Shown here: positions 11,001 through 22,423 of the stretch, piece after piece
Layout: each line of letters starts with the position of its first letter
How positions within the stretch are numbered: the first letter of the stretch is position 1
Source of the DNA: Tubiluchus corallicola
Lineage: Eukaryota > Priapulida > Priapulimorpha > Priapulimorphida > Tubiluchidae
Assembly (NCBI GenBank): GCA_030141605.1
Contig: JAQGDQ010000040.1
Span: 526,501-590,500, forward strand
DNA: 64,000 bases
Direction: 5' to 3'
Translations under genes and position numbers: made by a program
The notes under the pieces: model-generated
Seen by the model: only the letters and a program-made list of their open reading frames with translations
The model's database searches: none
What the model was told of the DNA's origin: nothing

Positions 11001-14000
11001 AATTATAAATAAATTACTAAATACTTATTAGCTAATAATAATTACAGTATTTCTTTTGTCTCTTTACAGTTGCTCCAGAAGCATATTTAAAAAAGTCAGT
11101 AAGAAGGGTAAGTCGTTTATCTGTATCACATTATACGGTTTCTTATTATATGACAATATGGTAGGCGTAATCTATATATAAAATACAGTTACTTAGGTGC
11201 CTTAATAAATCCAGAGCGTCGATGAATGCCAATGTTTCCTGACTCTCATGTTTGACATCGACATTTGACACAAGGTCATTCTTTTTGGCCAAATTCAATA
11301 TATAAATTGTCATAGGCAATAGAGGCAATGCAAAAAGAAGCACTAATATTCCCAGAGATGCCTCCTTGTCAAACATTTTTCACATCCAAATTTTATTTGG
11401 CAAATGTTGATATTTTTGGCCGCATTTGGTAACTTCTAGAATTCCCACATTTGACATTAAATGTTGGACAAAAAATAAGTGCTAAGTAATTATTTTTTCT
11501 TGCAGAAAGCTATAGTAAACAAAAATGCAAATGCAGGACATAGGCAGATTTGTGCTGCATTGGAAATTCAACGGATTTGGAGATCTTACAGAGTCAGGTA
11601 AATTGAACCAAAATCGCATATATAAAAATGATATAAAATGATTGCTTTCACCACAGGTTTCGATTTTGATTAATGTCTGTATATATTTGATATGTCGCTT
11701 ATTTGGAAAATTAGAAAATACAGACTTTGAGTTTAAAATCCCAGGTGAAATGTGAGATGCTGCATATCTTGGATGGATGGATGGATGTCGTCTTTATTTA
11801 CCATATATTTACATATCATGTATGATACAGGAATCACAGATAACATGGCAGTTGTTTTCTAACGAAAAGTACTGATAATGGTAATAGTGTTATAAATTAA
11901 AAAACTAGTTGTGACAAAAACTATCATTTAAGGAACAGATCACACTGACAAACACAAAACTGAATAAATAAAAGCAAACACATACATACTCAATAAAACA
12001 AACATCGGGCACTATTTTTTTCACTACTTATACTGAACTAACTAAACATCTGTAACAAAATTTAGGTTCAAAAGAAAAAAACTGTCATATACAATATACA
12101 GTAAAAAATATGTTTACATATAAAACGTATAATTGCACAAGTGCTAATGACCTACGGGTGTGGGTATATGTAATCCGGATCAGTTGGTATATAGTCTGGT
12201 CATGCTTGTAAGCTAGTTTATTATATTTACTCATAAAAATTTGGTTTCAGCCTTTTTTTATATTTTGAAAGTGTCTGAATCTGTTTGACTTCAATGGGTT
12301 TTTCACTCCATAGTTATTACTGTTAAACTTTTATGGCCACATACATTGTGCATTATTACTTGCAGAATGCTATGTGCTCTCTGGTTTTTTTAATTGTAGG
12401 CAAGAGAGGGAGATTCTGCGATTTAAAATGGATATTGAGTTTCAGTAGCACTTGGGCGCTAATAAACGTCCAACAGATAAACGATAATGATTTGAAATAC
12501 TGTACGACTATAATGTCTTCATTTAACTGAAATTTGCTCTACACTTTTACGTAATGAATCAAAAACCTTCCTGTACACTAGTTAAGTGCACTTTATTGAA
12601 TTGTTAATATAGATAATAACTATATCAACAATTTTGATGTCAACTAGGCAACACCGCCTTCGCCTTTCGTGTTCACCACAAAAATGAACAAAGACAGAGC
12701 GGAAATGATGTGCATGGTATTTAAATATCAGTGGCATAATGCGCCATCCCTAAAATGATTGACGAACGCTGCTAGCGAGTAATGTGATATGAGAAACCTC
12801 AGTCATAGATACGATACAGGATTTTAAACATTATTGTTATGCTATCGGCTTTGGTTACAGTTAGACTGAGGTTGTTGACATACTTGTAGAAAAAAATGAG
12901 AGTGGGTATTTTGCATAAGATTCAATTATAAGCATTTTTAATGATTTCCTTGTTGATTTACTGGACTGTTCATTTTTATAATGGCATTGGCATGTCCAGT
13001 GTCTTGAAATTAGACATTATAATGTTGTACAATATGGAGTTCAAATAAGTAAAATGTCATGAGCTGAGCTTTCATTGCTACTTTAGCAAATTTAGTTTGT
13101 ATTTGCTGTTTCTAGTTGATGAGGTCACGAAAGAAATAGCTCAGGCCTGCAATAACACATTTTACTTACATTAATGGACATTTTACCTACTTTATTTCAA
13201 ATTCCTAGAGCAGTTAAACATTTAGCAAATTTTAATTGAATTTATTAAGTAAGTGTTAACTGGTTAGGCATTTTGTACTGTCTATGACTTTTTCTTGATT
13301 TTGAATATTCTTCATATGGAAACTTTTTGTATTAAAATGTTCTTCTATTTGTCTGCTGTTCTTCTTTAAAAACAATATATTTTTAATTTCAGATGTAGAT
13401 TATTTTCGATGATATACACAAATGTGAGTCTTTCAAGTGAGTACTGTACAGAAAGTGATCAAGATGTGCGTGTGCGTGATATTAGTTCGTTGGTAAGTTA
13501 GAGTTTTAATTGCACTTTTATAAGTTTGTATTCTCTTTGCCTTTTGGCAGTTTTATCACTGATTTCGATGAAGTCTGTTTTGTTTTTAGTACTAGAAATG
13601 TTTTAGAAAGTTGTTAGAAATTATTTATTTCATTTCAAAGGAGTGCATTGCAGATAATTTTTATGCTTAACCCGCACAGCCTATTTTATTTTATGCATTT
13701 TGTCTTATTTTAAAACATGTATCTCCTGTGTGTCTAGAGTATATGCTAAGCAAATAAACAACATTTAGTACATGTATGTGCTGTGCAGTTTTATACTTCA
13801 AGCAGAAGAATAATTTTGCAAAATGCTGGCAAGTCAACATGAATTTATGCTTTGTAAAATCAAATCGCATTTCTTTCAAATTTGAGTTTGACTAGTATTT
13901 ACTTCTGCATTAAAATTGGGCATGTCTTGTTTATTTATTTCAGACAGATCTTCGATATGAAAGAATTAACCAGAGATACGAGGAATTTTGTCAAAGCAAC

Positions 14001-17000
14001 CCTGAAACAATTGTTTCGTAAGAATGTTTATTCATTGTTTCCTACATAATATTGTTCAACTTTGCGATCACATAGAAAGAAGCTACTATAACATAGCGCA
14101 TTGTTCTGTCAAGTATAGAGATTTATCAGAACAACACAGGCTTGCTGAGCAAATAGAAGCATTATAGACACAAAAAGTGAATGATTCTTTCATATACCGT
14201 CACTGTAATGATAATATTTTGTCTTCCTATAATATAAAATTTTTAATTATTTTGCTGGGAGATAGTAATATTTTCAGTGCAATTTGATGTACAGGCTCTT
14301 TCATTAATTAGAAGAGCGCATTTAGTAACTAATAACAGTGCTGCATTTTAACATGCTATTGTATTCCACATTGTTTGTGACTGACCTGACACCACGAGGT
14401 TTTATTTGCAATGTTGATGCAATTGAATTAATTTTCTGGTGCATTTTTAGATTTGAGAAGTTCTGTGTGAAAAAAATTGAACAGTGGTGGCTTGATAAAA
14501 TTTCCAAAAAGACCCAACAACCACTCTTTAAAGAACCTAAAGTTTTAGTTGCTGCACCTGATAAGAAAGCTGCAGAAATACCTGCAAAAGCTATAATGGA
14601 TTATCCTTCCAAAGTTCATCACACTTTGCCTGCAAGAAAGAAAGCAAAAATACCTGTTCTTGTACAAGAAGGTGCACCAGAAAGTGATTTACCGTCTAGA
14701 TCGAGTCGCCTTGTAACAAGTCCTCGCACACCACTTATTCCAAAAGCATATCATGAAGGTCATCCGCCAACTCCTGTTAGAAGTCCTGACAATTTATTGC
14801 AGTATTTTTCATTCAGTCGCCCTAGAAGTTCTACATCTACCTCAACTACCACTACATCTGCATATTCTCATGGTCCAGAAGTGTCTTCTAGAACTTCTGT
14901 ATCAGTTGACTCTCAAGAAGCCAGTCTCAGAACTCCATCAATGGGGAAAACATTGGAAAGTTCTAGAGAAAGTAAATATGTTGATGAATTTACTACTGTG
15001 GGTTCATCACTTGAGGCTTTTCGTGGTTTTTTTGTACAAACAGACGCCATCAGTTTTGATGATCTCTCAACAAAATACTCCAAAGTCTGCACTCAAAAGG
15101 ACAAATCAAGGAAAGAGCTTGCTGCAGAAATTATACAGAGGGGTTGGCGAGGTTATGTTGTACGTACTTTCTTGCAGTATAACACTTTTTATAAAATCAG
15201 TAAAGCAGACAGTTTCTTATATTAAGTATCATAGATCAATTTTACTAAATTGAAAATGATTCTTTTTACAAAGAAATCATCTCTCTCTCGCTCTGTCTTT
15301 CACTCTTTTCTTTCTCTTTGCACACAAGGCCCTAATTAGCCTATAGATGCAGCAAGTGCCTGTTCCCATTTTAAAAGTCAATGAAAGAGCAATTACTGTT
15401 TTTACAGCTGTAATTCATCGTGTATTGGGCAGCTGGGAAGAAATTTTTTAGCAAATTCGCTTATAGATATGGCAAGGTCCTGTTATTTATTACATTATGG
15501 AAATCAGTACACATGACAATTAGACTTTTGACAGTTGATTGGGATGCTACTGATACAGTAATAATATCGCATAAATTAGAATTTTTATTGATTGATTTAT
15601 ACTTTCATAGGACAGGCGGGTATTCTGTTATTTTAAACAACTTCTCAGCTTTAGTATGGCTGGTGACCCTGCACTCATGTTGGCTTTGATTAATCCAAAT
15701 GAAGCTAGCTTATTCGATGCTGCTGCTGGTATCCATGTCCGTTTTAGACTTGCTGGGGTATGTATTCAAATAACACAGTCCATGTAGAGTACTTGTTTGG
15801 CATCATCACTTTCCTGTTTGTGCCCTAATTTTACTAAGCCTTCTTTTAGCACTCGGGTGTTAAAATGAAATTATTAATTCAAAACACAAATTTTCATAAT
15901 GTTTCTGAGAGCGGCATTGTATCTACTCGTTCTAGAACCCGGCCATTATTTTTTCTACCAAATTAATCCCCGATCCTTTATTCACACAGGTACTATTACT
16001 TGTTAAACTGTACACTGGATATATCGGTTACAGTATAGTGCAAACCCATACAAGCCAGATATAGCTGGCACTACTGCAATCACTTTGTCACAGTTCTTTC
16101 ATATGGACAGCACTGACTGAAGTTAGCTAGCTGCCTGCTAGAGACAGCTTAGCCTACTGCAGCAACTTGTACGTTTCTCCTGCTGATCACTCACCCATCG
16201 TTTAGTGTGCATACCAATGGTCACAGGTGAAGCCAACATTATGTAGATGTTGAACAGCCAGGCAGGTTTTCAAACATGGCGCCTACTACCTTTTTATTCC
16301 GTTTACTCAGGCACTTATTCAGACTGGCCATTAATTTAAGCACAGATGCTTAATTCCTTCCTAATTACGAATATTTGTGTCGTTTAGACATCCCCATACA
16401 AAAATACTCATAACGGCCTAATTGCTTGAGATACTAACACAAAACTATATAAAACTATGTAGAGAATTAAATTTTCTTTCTAGCACTGTAAATAAAATGT
16501 TTAGGTTTTTTAATTTCGAGCAGCAATTAAGAGGGTGATACAAAAAAATCTATAAAATTTTAACAAAATTTTCATTTCAAAGCCTGTTTCCACATGACAG
16601 CTTGTGACAGCTTTTATTTAAATTTTTCAACATAAAATTGTAGAACATTCTTTTCTGCATAAAATTTTGCAAAAAGTATACAAATCACTCTAACTTTGTA
16701 AATTTGACAGCTGTTCAAATGCACAAAGGTGTTATGGAATTTGTACAGGCATGCAATGCTTGCTGCCGGTGTGTCTGCTCGCAGCTAATTATAACAATAG
16801 ATTGCCACACTGTTGAATTGACAGTCTGCACTCCCGTTCAGGTCACTAGCTACATAGTAGTGCATAAAAAGGTAATGCACATAAGTGTTGTGTTATGAAC
16901 TTGTTTACTGCAACGCAGCATACATACAGCATAATTGCCAACAAGTAAGACGTACAGAAACAACTGTACTGCACACGTGTAACTGATTACTGCTTGAATT

Positions 17001-20000
17001 ATAATTGTGAAATTGTTCTGAATTTTTTGAAAAAGGCTGTTAATATTTTTTTCAATTTTCTTATAAAATATAATGCATTCAAAGGCACAACAATAACAAC
17101 AAGAATGAAATACAATAATAATGTAAACTATAGTGGAAGCATTATATTGTCACCACCATACTAATTATTTTTGAAAACATTTTTTCTTTTTACTCTTCAG
17201 CATTGCTTTGTAAGCATTTGGTCATCACATCACAGAAACTTATTCAAATAAAACGTGCCCTAAATGTAGCCAGTGTGGAAAATCCTAGAAAGTTTTACAA
17301 TTTTGCAAATGATGTAACATGACTAATATCAAGTATGTTCAGAGTACTGCTCACTGGTCATTGTTCGCTCCTGTTACATTCTGCAAACAGACACCCAAGT
17401 GCAAGTGAAATTACCTTGGCATGCTAATAATAGCCTGAGCTAACGTGCGGCAGGGTAGATCAACGTCACTGCTACGCTGAGTTGCTGTAGAAGCACAAAA
17501 CAAAATTTTATCCATAAGGTAGCGAAAAACTTCTTCAAAGACTGAAAATGAAGAATATAACTCAACTTTTTTCTTCTTATATAAATTACTTGTATGTTAG
17601 CCATTCCTTTTCCAATTTCATAAAATTTGGAGAGTGGAAAGTTTAGTTAATAAGACATTGTTTTTACACGTCACAGATGATGGGTATATATATGTGTGTG
17701 TGTGTGTGTACCTGTAAGGAATGAGTTAAATGAGTAAATATGGCTGATATCCATTCTACTGGTCAACATGCCAACAAAATTAGATGGTTTTTTGGTGGAT
17801 CAAATTTAAGTGCAGTAAGTTTGCAACCAATCTTCGTAGACAAATGTACATTAAGTATACGTACTGGTGTGATAAACATGTTTTCTACTGTATCACAGTG
17901 TACAAAGTCTGGCAAAGTCTAGTGATATCTGCTGAAGAATCTTTTTCTTCAAAAATACATCGTTGTCCAGCTGGTCAATGGCCATTTCCCGAGATATGCC
18001 ATTTTAAATGCCAATGAGCTTGCGAGTATTTCCAACTGCTTCAATTATGTCAGTTTTTATGAAAGTTTGATTAGTGGCCACAAACGTTTTTGCAGGTGCA
18101 AACGTGTCTACTATGAATTTGAAATGCAGATCGAATAACTAGTTGACACACACACAGATATATATATATCCACCATATAATGATCTTCAATGTAACAACG
18201 TCTTTATGGTGATTTCGTAATTTATTTTTCTAAAAGATATATATTTATGGGTTGCATCAACTTATGTTTATATATGTGTATGTATATACATATAGTGAGA
18301 GAGCTAAAATTCTTTGAGAAGCTAAACTGAGGCAAGTTCTCTGGTTAAATATAAAATGTGACTTTTGTGTATTCAGGCAAATTTTCCTCCTTCCATTTAC
18401 TACAAGATCTTCACTCATCGACCTGTAGTGGATGTTTGTGCTAGCAGCCCTCGTGACTATTACTCTGCTCAGCGACTTCAATGCAAATCTGAGTCCTTGT
18501 TCATACAAAACAAAGGTATGTAGAGTACACAATCAGTGAGATTAATGACTGTTGATAGCCTGGCTTGAATGGCAAATTAAGTTTAATTGCAGTTTTGATA
18601 ACAGCCAAATAGTGTCATTGTTCACCTAACGGTGACTAGGTCTCACTATTATATGTAGCTCTGAAGAAATATGTGACTTGTGAAAGTAGAATATATTTCT
18701 TTTTTATACAATTTGGAACACTGCAAGCCAGATTCCATAGACAGCAGCCAGCTGGCATCTTTATGTCATAGTCAAATTGTTTTAGTTATGACAAGACTGG
18801 TCCCTGATTCATTATAAAGGCAATACTTCTAAGATTAGCCACTAAATTTAAATGTGTATTGGCCACTTCAGATGTGATTATATCTTCTTTCTACAATTTA
18901 AACAGCCTGAATCAGTTCAGTGAAAAAAGCTGCCTAGAGCAAGTGTCTAAGCCGTCCGTCACTCACTAGTCATCCGTTTAGTGACTAGTTGCAACTCCAC
19001 TCTTAATTTCGTATACCAGGCATATCACAGCGCACTGGAATGCAAGCAATAGTGCTTTTTAGCTCAATCATATTTTGAACAAGGGGGCAGTGTTTATTTG
19101 CTTGACTTATTGTGAATAAATAGATTAAGCTAAGTGTTTTGTGCACTTTATTTTTCGAATAGCACATTACTATTTACATGCCGCTACTGCCTGTGTTCAG
19201 AAATTCTCTTTTATGCTGAAATGGTAGCTGACCTGGTTAAAATTTTAGCTCCACTTACCAGCAGTTGCATTTTAGTATGGCTGTACTTTAAATTTTGCAT
19301 GTTCATTTAAGACATTAAACATTTTATCAAACTTTGCTGCAGTTTTATTAAAAGTTAAATTTTGTTGCTGTTTATATTTAGATAATGTTTATAAAAGATA
19401 TGAGAATAATGGCTGGAGACCTATTGCACTTTCCTGTCCAAATGCACATTACAGACAAGACTATTTGATAACAGAAACTTCTCAACACAGAGCTGTCTTT
19501 CGTCATAGCAAGGCATGTAAGATACACCTTGTTATCATAGTTTCTTGCATTCTTTACTGAAAGCTTTTTTCAGAAGCTGAATAATTTGGATTGTAAGTAA
19601 AATGATTCCAGATCTAAAGAATTAAAAATTCATCCCGAAACCGATGTCTCGTGCATAGTCATTAGTCAATACTGAGCTTATAATTACAACAAAACTTTTG
19701 ATGAAATTGAAATGATGGTTCAAACTCAGTTTAGAATTAGAGCACAGGCTGTAACATACCGAGTGTCAACTAATAAAAGTAAAATATTACCAGCTCTTGA
19801 GAAAGTAATTAAGCAAATGGTTATGTGTAGGAGGACATGGACGGCATAACAGGAAGACCCGCCAAATTGTGCCTGGTAAACATTTTTAGACCTACTTTTG
19901 TGCAGGACAGTACGTAGTGAATGAACTAGTGTAATGAGCAGTTTTCCGGTGCTCTATGATAGCCAATGTCTAATGCCCAAATGAGGGACAGCATCATTTA

Positions 20001-22316
20001 TCAAATGAATGATAATTTATTTTGTGAGACCTGTTGAAAATCTCTTCATCCTCTTTTTCAGTTTTGGTGGTGGGGAGCTATGATCACCAAGAATGCAAAA
20101 TATAATAAAAGATAATTAATCAATTTCTAATGTATGAAATATGCATATTTGTAGAGTTTATTGTGCTGAATAGTGCATTAATTATTGTCAGCAGTTGTTA
20201 ACAAAAAAGTGCTTTGGTGGAAGCATCTTTGCTGCAAGTAAAATATATAATGCATTTTAATATAATGGTTCTTACATTATATCTTGTTTTTCCTCTTTTT
20301 GCTGCAGTAATATACCGTGGCTAATTGGATTTTTGGAGGGTGAGGGTGGCGTCATTTATTGGAATGTTATGAGTGTGGCCTTTTTTTCAGTGATAGCTTC
20401 TTCAGATTTTGGCCAGTTAAATGAAGTAATACAGAAACACTAGCACAGGTTTTACTAAATGACACCCCCCAACTATTTTTTGAAAGGGATGGAACTCACT
20501 GGTGACAAATAAATTTGGATCTTTATATGCCGTTTTACTTAATGCGTTTTAGGTAGACATATATTCTTGTAAAAACAAATCAAAATAGCCTGCCTCAAAT
20601 TACACAGAAAACTAATAGAAAATATTTTGCATGATGTACGTAAACTGCACTGATGTACACTTTTATAATAAAGTGCAATTGGTGAAGAAGATAATTGGAA
20701 TCCTTTTATTTAAATTTTGAAAAATACTGTCGTTTTATTTAAGATAAGCAGTTTAATTTAAATTAAAATCAACAATTTTTGTGGTGGTTGGGGTTAACTT
20801 CTCTTCCTCATATAGGGACTGCTAGGATTGGAGGGATCTAGCATGGGATCTATTGCTAGTAATATTAGTTTTAAATTTCGAACTTATAAAAAAGTTAAAA
20901 TTAAATACAGTACTTCACGTATTAGCTGGTTCAGTTATGTTTGCTGTTTAGATAGTTCTGTACTGATGCTGTTTTAGATAACTCGTCGAGAAGATGTTTT
21001 ACGTAGGCAGAAACGAAGAAAGATTCAGTGGTTAACAAAACTGTGAGTTCACCTCATTTCTATTTTTCTGATAACAGCTGTGACTTAATTTTTAGAGTGA
21101 GAATTCTATGTCATAATAATATGCATAAAATACAAACAAACTATAGATTTAATAGTTTTTTTTTGTTGGAAAATTGTGTTTTTGTTTTGTTTTAATGTAG
21201 AAGATTTGTGCCATTCTGTAGTTCTGCACCAACTTTTTAAATAAATATTATTAAAATAACTCAAAATAGAGTAAACGTTAACTTCTTCCCCCCCTCCCAT
21301 TATGTATGTCCCTTTCAGACCGATCCCTGATGAAGACTTATTGCCTAACTCCCATTCACTGTCATTATCTCCCTATATTCTGCCTTATTAATTCAAACAC
21401 AACCAAAAACATTGTCACTAAAATTATCATATATGAGATTTGTCGTTAAGATCACTCAACGAGTTTAGTTTTTTCACATCAACTGAAACAAATTATGCAT
21501 TTAAGTTTGTTTGAAGCAAGTTAATATACTATCAAAGTTAGTGAAACCTTGTAGGTTCACTCAGCTCCCATTGTTCTGGAAATACATGCTGACTATCTAT
21601 CCTGTTGGACCGGTTAAAAACTATTCTCTTGATTGATTGCATTAATTGAGCACATGCACTTTTGTGTTTTAGTCACTCTTTATTTTTACAATTGATCAAT
21701 CGACCGATTTTTTCTGACTACAATCTAGAATGTCTTTTTCTGCTTCTCTAGATACAATGCAGGCAGGCTGGACACAGAATTGAAGTCCATGGAGCCTTCA
21801 ATGCTAGATACAGCCGCCTCTAACTTGTTACACCAAGTACTTTCCAATACATTAACTGGTTCAACTGAATTAGATGCAGAAGTTGATGAGTTGTTAGAGT
21901 GGACATCTGGACTCAATTACGAAGAGTAGGTGCTTTCACAACATACATGATGTTTGATGTCATCGATGCATAACTTATCAGCAAAATTATTGCTATGCTT
22001 ATGTTAAATATTGAAAAATTTTGATAGATGCAGTTAACAAGTAACATATTATTTTGACTTAACAGGTAGACTTTTAGAATTAACTACTTTATTCTTTAAA
22101 GTGACTAATAATAATTTATAATATCATTAGTTATACAGAGTACTGGGCACAACTCGGAACAACAGAACCATCTGAAGTTAATGCAGGTATATTCTTAATT
22201 AGCATGTTTATGTAATTAACTAATTTATTTTGTTGTTTTGTGGTAAATATATCCTTACAGTGTTTCAAGTCGCAGAGGTACAAGTGGGAAATTTGCCAGG
22301 GTCACATAGAAAGTAA
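8054..22316 (+). CDS. MFI: Protein MFI (C11orf65) homologue with two IQ motifs, 13 coding exons, about 615 aa
   Basis: Exons: 8054-8120, 11070-11107, 11506-11597, 13393-13492, 13944-14017, 14451-15159, 15611-15757, 18377-18515, 19382-19512, 20978-21042, 21752-21925, 22131-22186, 22261-22316; the sum is 1848 nt and all phases agree. From about residue 345 it aligns with human C11orf65: an IQ motif (IIQRGWRGYV), LINPNEASLFDAAAGIHVRF, FPPSIYYKIFTHRPVVDVC, YENNGWRPI, RRKIQWL and EVDELLEWTSGLNYEEY-type blocks. The human protein is described as inhibiting MFF-dependent mitochondrial fission; function here is inferred. Upstream of the conserved part lies an extra region of about 345 residues with a second IQ motif (about 56-66) and a Ser/Thr-rich disordered stretch in the large exon 6. 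All introns are GT-AG except intron 9 (GC-AG). Intron 1 hosts the antisense GPCR gene. The start rests on exon 1 having ATG and a good GTAAGT donor in the right phase; a different first exon remains possible. Confidence 0.85.
9250..10209 (-). CDS. Rhodopsin-family (class A) GPCR, intronless, nested in MFI intron 1
   Basis: 319 codons from ATG to TAG with seven hydrophobic segments. Class A landmarks: N-terminal glycosylation site NLT; SNAFVIVV in TM1; SMADCLVGF in TM2; AERYISIRY at the end of TM3 (ERY in place of DRY); FALPL with the TM5 proline; CWMP in TM6; and NIFVY in TM7, where the usual NPxxY proline is replaced by Ile. Cysteines suited to the TM3-ECL2 disulphide are present (FCTPDMC, EHCNF). 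The TM3/ICL2 pattern recalls adenosine, melanocortin or trace-amine type receptors, but the ligand cannot be assigned. A plasma-membrane location is inferred. It lies wholly inside MFI intron 1 on the other strand. Confidence 0.9.
   Translation of the reverse strand: MNNLTINIWCRTELIEEKIIVVIYELLGPIIILSNAFVIVVIFCDKKLHKIPYYYIGSLSMADCLVGFGIILRLLTLISESFCTPDMCHASAILSGVSFRLSVLVYLAVTAERYISIRYALSYTRVMTTKRVWISIYSTFTFGILHFVISYSLYRLDFADGYYMEHCNFFVPLRYERIVGITSGVIILVFALPLGAYFYISIGKTALHHAKAIANIQQGNVNDNYKKLFKRKLHLTKTMGISFLTLIICWMPIIPYSLAHSACLRQNNMLCDKLDIHSEWIPLLASLNSVINIFVYAARLKEFRKGITNLKDQVTNTLR
10857..10881. repeat. (AT)n microsatellite
   Basis: About 12 consecutive AT units within MFI intron 1, seen directly. 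Confidence 0.9.
11146..11450 (-). pseudogene. Possible GPCR TM5 relic in MFI intron 2
   Basis: A minus-strand frame contains LGILVLLFALPLLPMTIY, close to the TM5 of the neighbouring intact receptor (SGVIILVFALPLGAYFY). A Cys-containing loop-like stretch lies upstream, broken by a stop. No other transmembrane segments are found. It may be a decayed tandem copy of the 9250-10209 gene. A chance hydrophobic frame is the alternative. Confidence 0.4.
11771..12330 (-). mobile_element. Possible retroposon 3' tail with (ATCC)n terminus
   Basis: On the minus strand, AT-rich sequence ends in AAATAAAGACGACATCC followed by three to four ATCC units. A polyadenylation-like AATAAA followed by a tetranucleotide repeat is how some LINE clades finish. 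No coding remnant was recognised and the inner boundary is a guess. Confidence 0.35.
15758..18376. other. MFI intron 7 (2.6 kb)
   Basis: Largest intron of the MFI homologue after intron 1. It has a GTATGT donor and an ATTCAG acceptor. It contains a short (GT)n tract at about 17686-17710 and no recognisable coding or transposon sequence. Confidence 0.6.
17686..17710. repeat. (GT)n microsatellite
   Basis: ATATATATGTGTGTGTGTGT run, seen directly. Confidence 0.85.
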
Positions 22317-22423
22317 TAAATATATGTTCTGCTGACTATGCACATGTTCCCAGTGACATCTCGCACGTAGACAAAACCACAATGTTTGTTTAGCCTTGTG
22401 CTTTTGTTTTCACACAAAATAAA
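22315..22423 (+). terminator. Polyadenylation signals of the MFI homologue
   Basis: AATAAA overlaps the stop codon at 22315-22320 and occurs again at 22418-22423. The second, about 100 nt after the stop, is the more likely signal. Confidence 0.5.

Noticed and set aside
14338-14450. Open frame continuing upstream of MFI exon 6
   Set aside because: The reading frame is open by chance through the end of intron 5. The TTTTTAG acceptor at 14450 joins exon 5 in phase, so the extension is intronic.
15160-15225. Open frame continuing past MFI exon 6
   Set aside because: A GTACGT donor at 15160 joins the next exon (DRRVFCYFKQLL) in phase and matches the family, so the extension is read-through into the intron.
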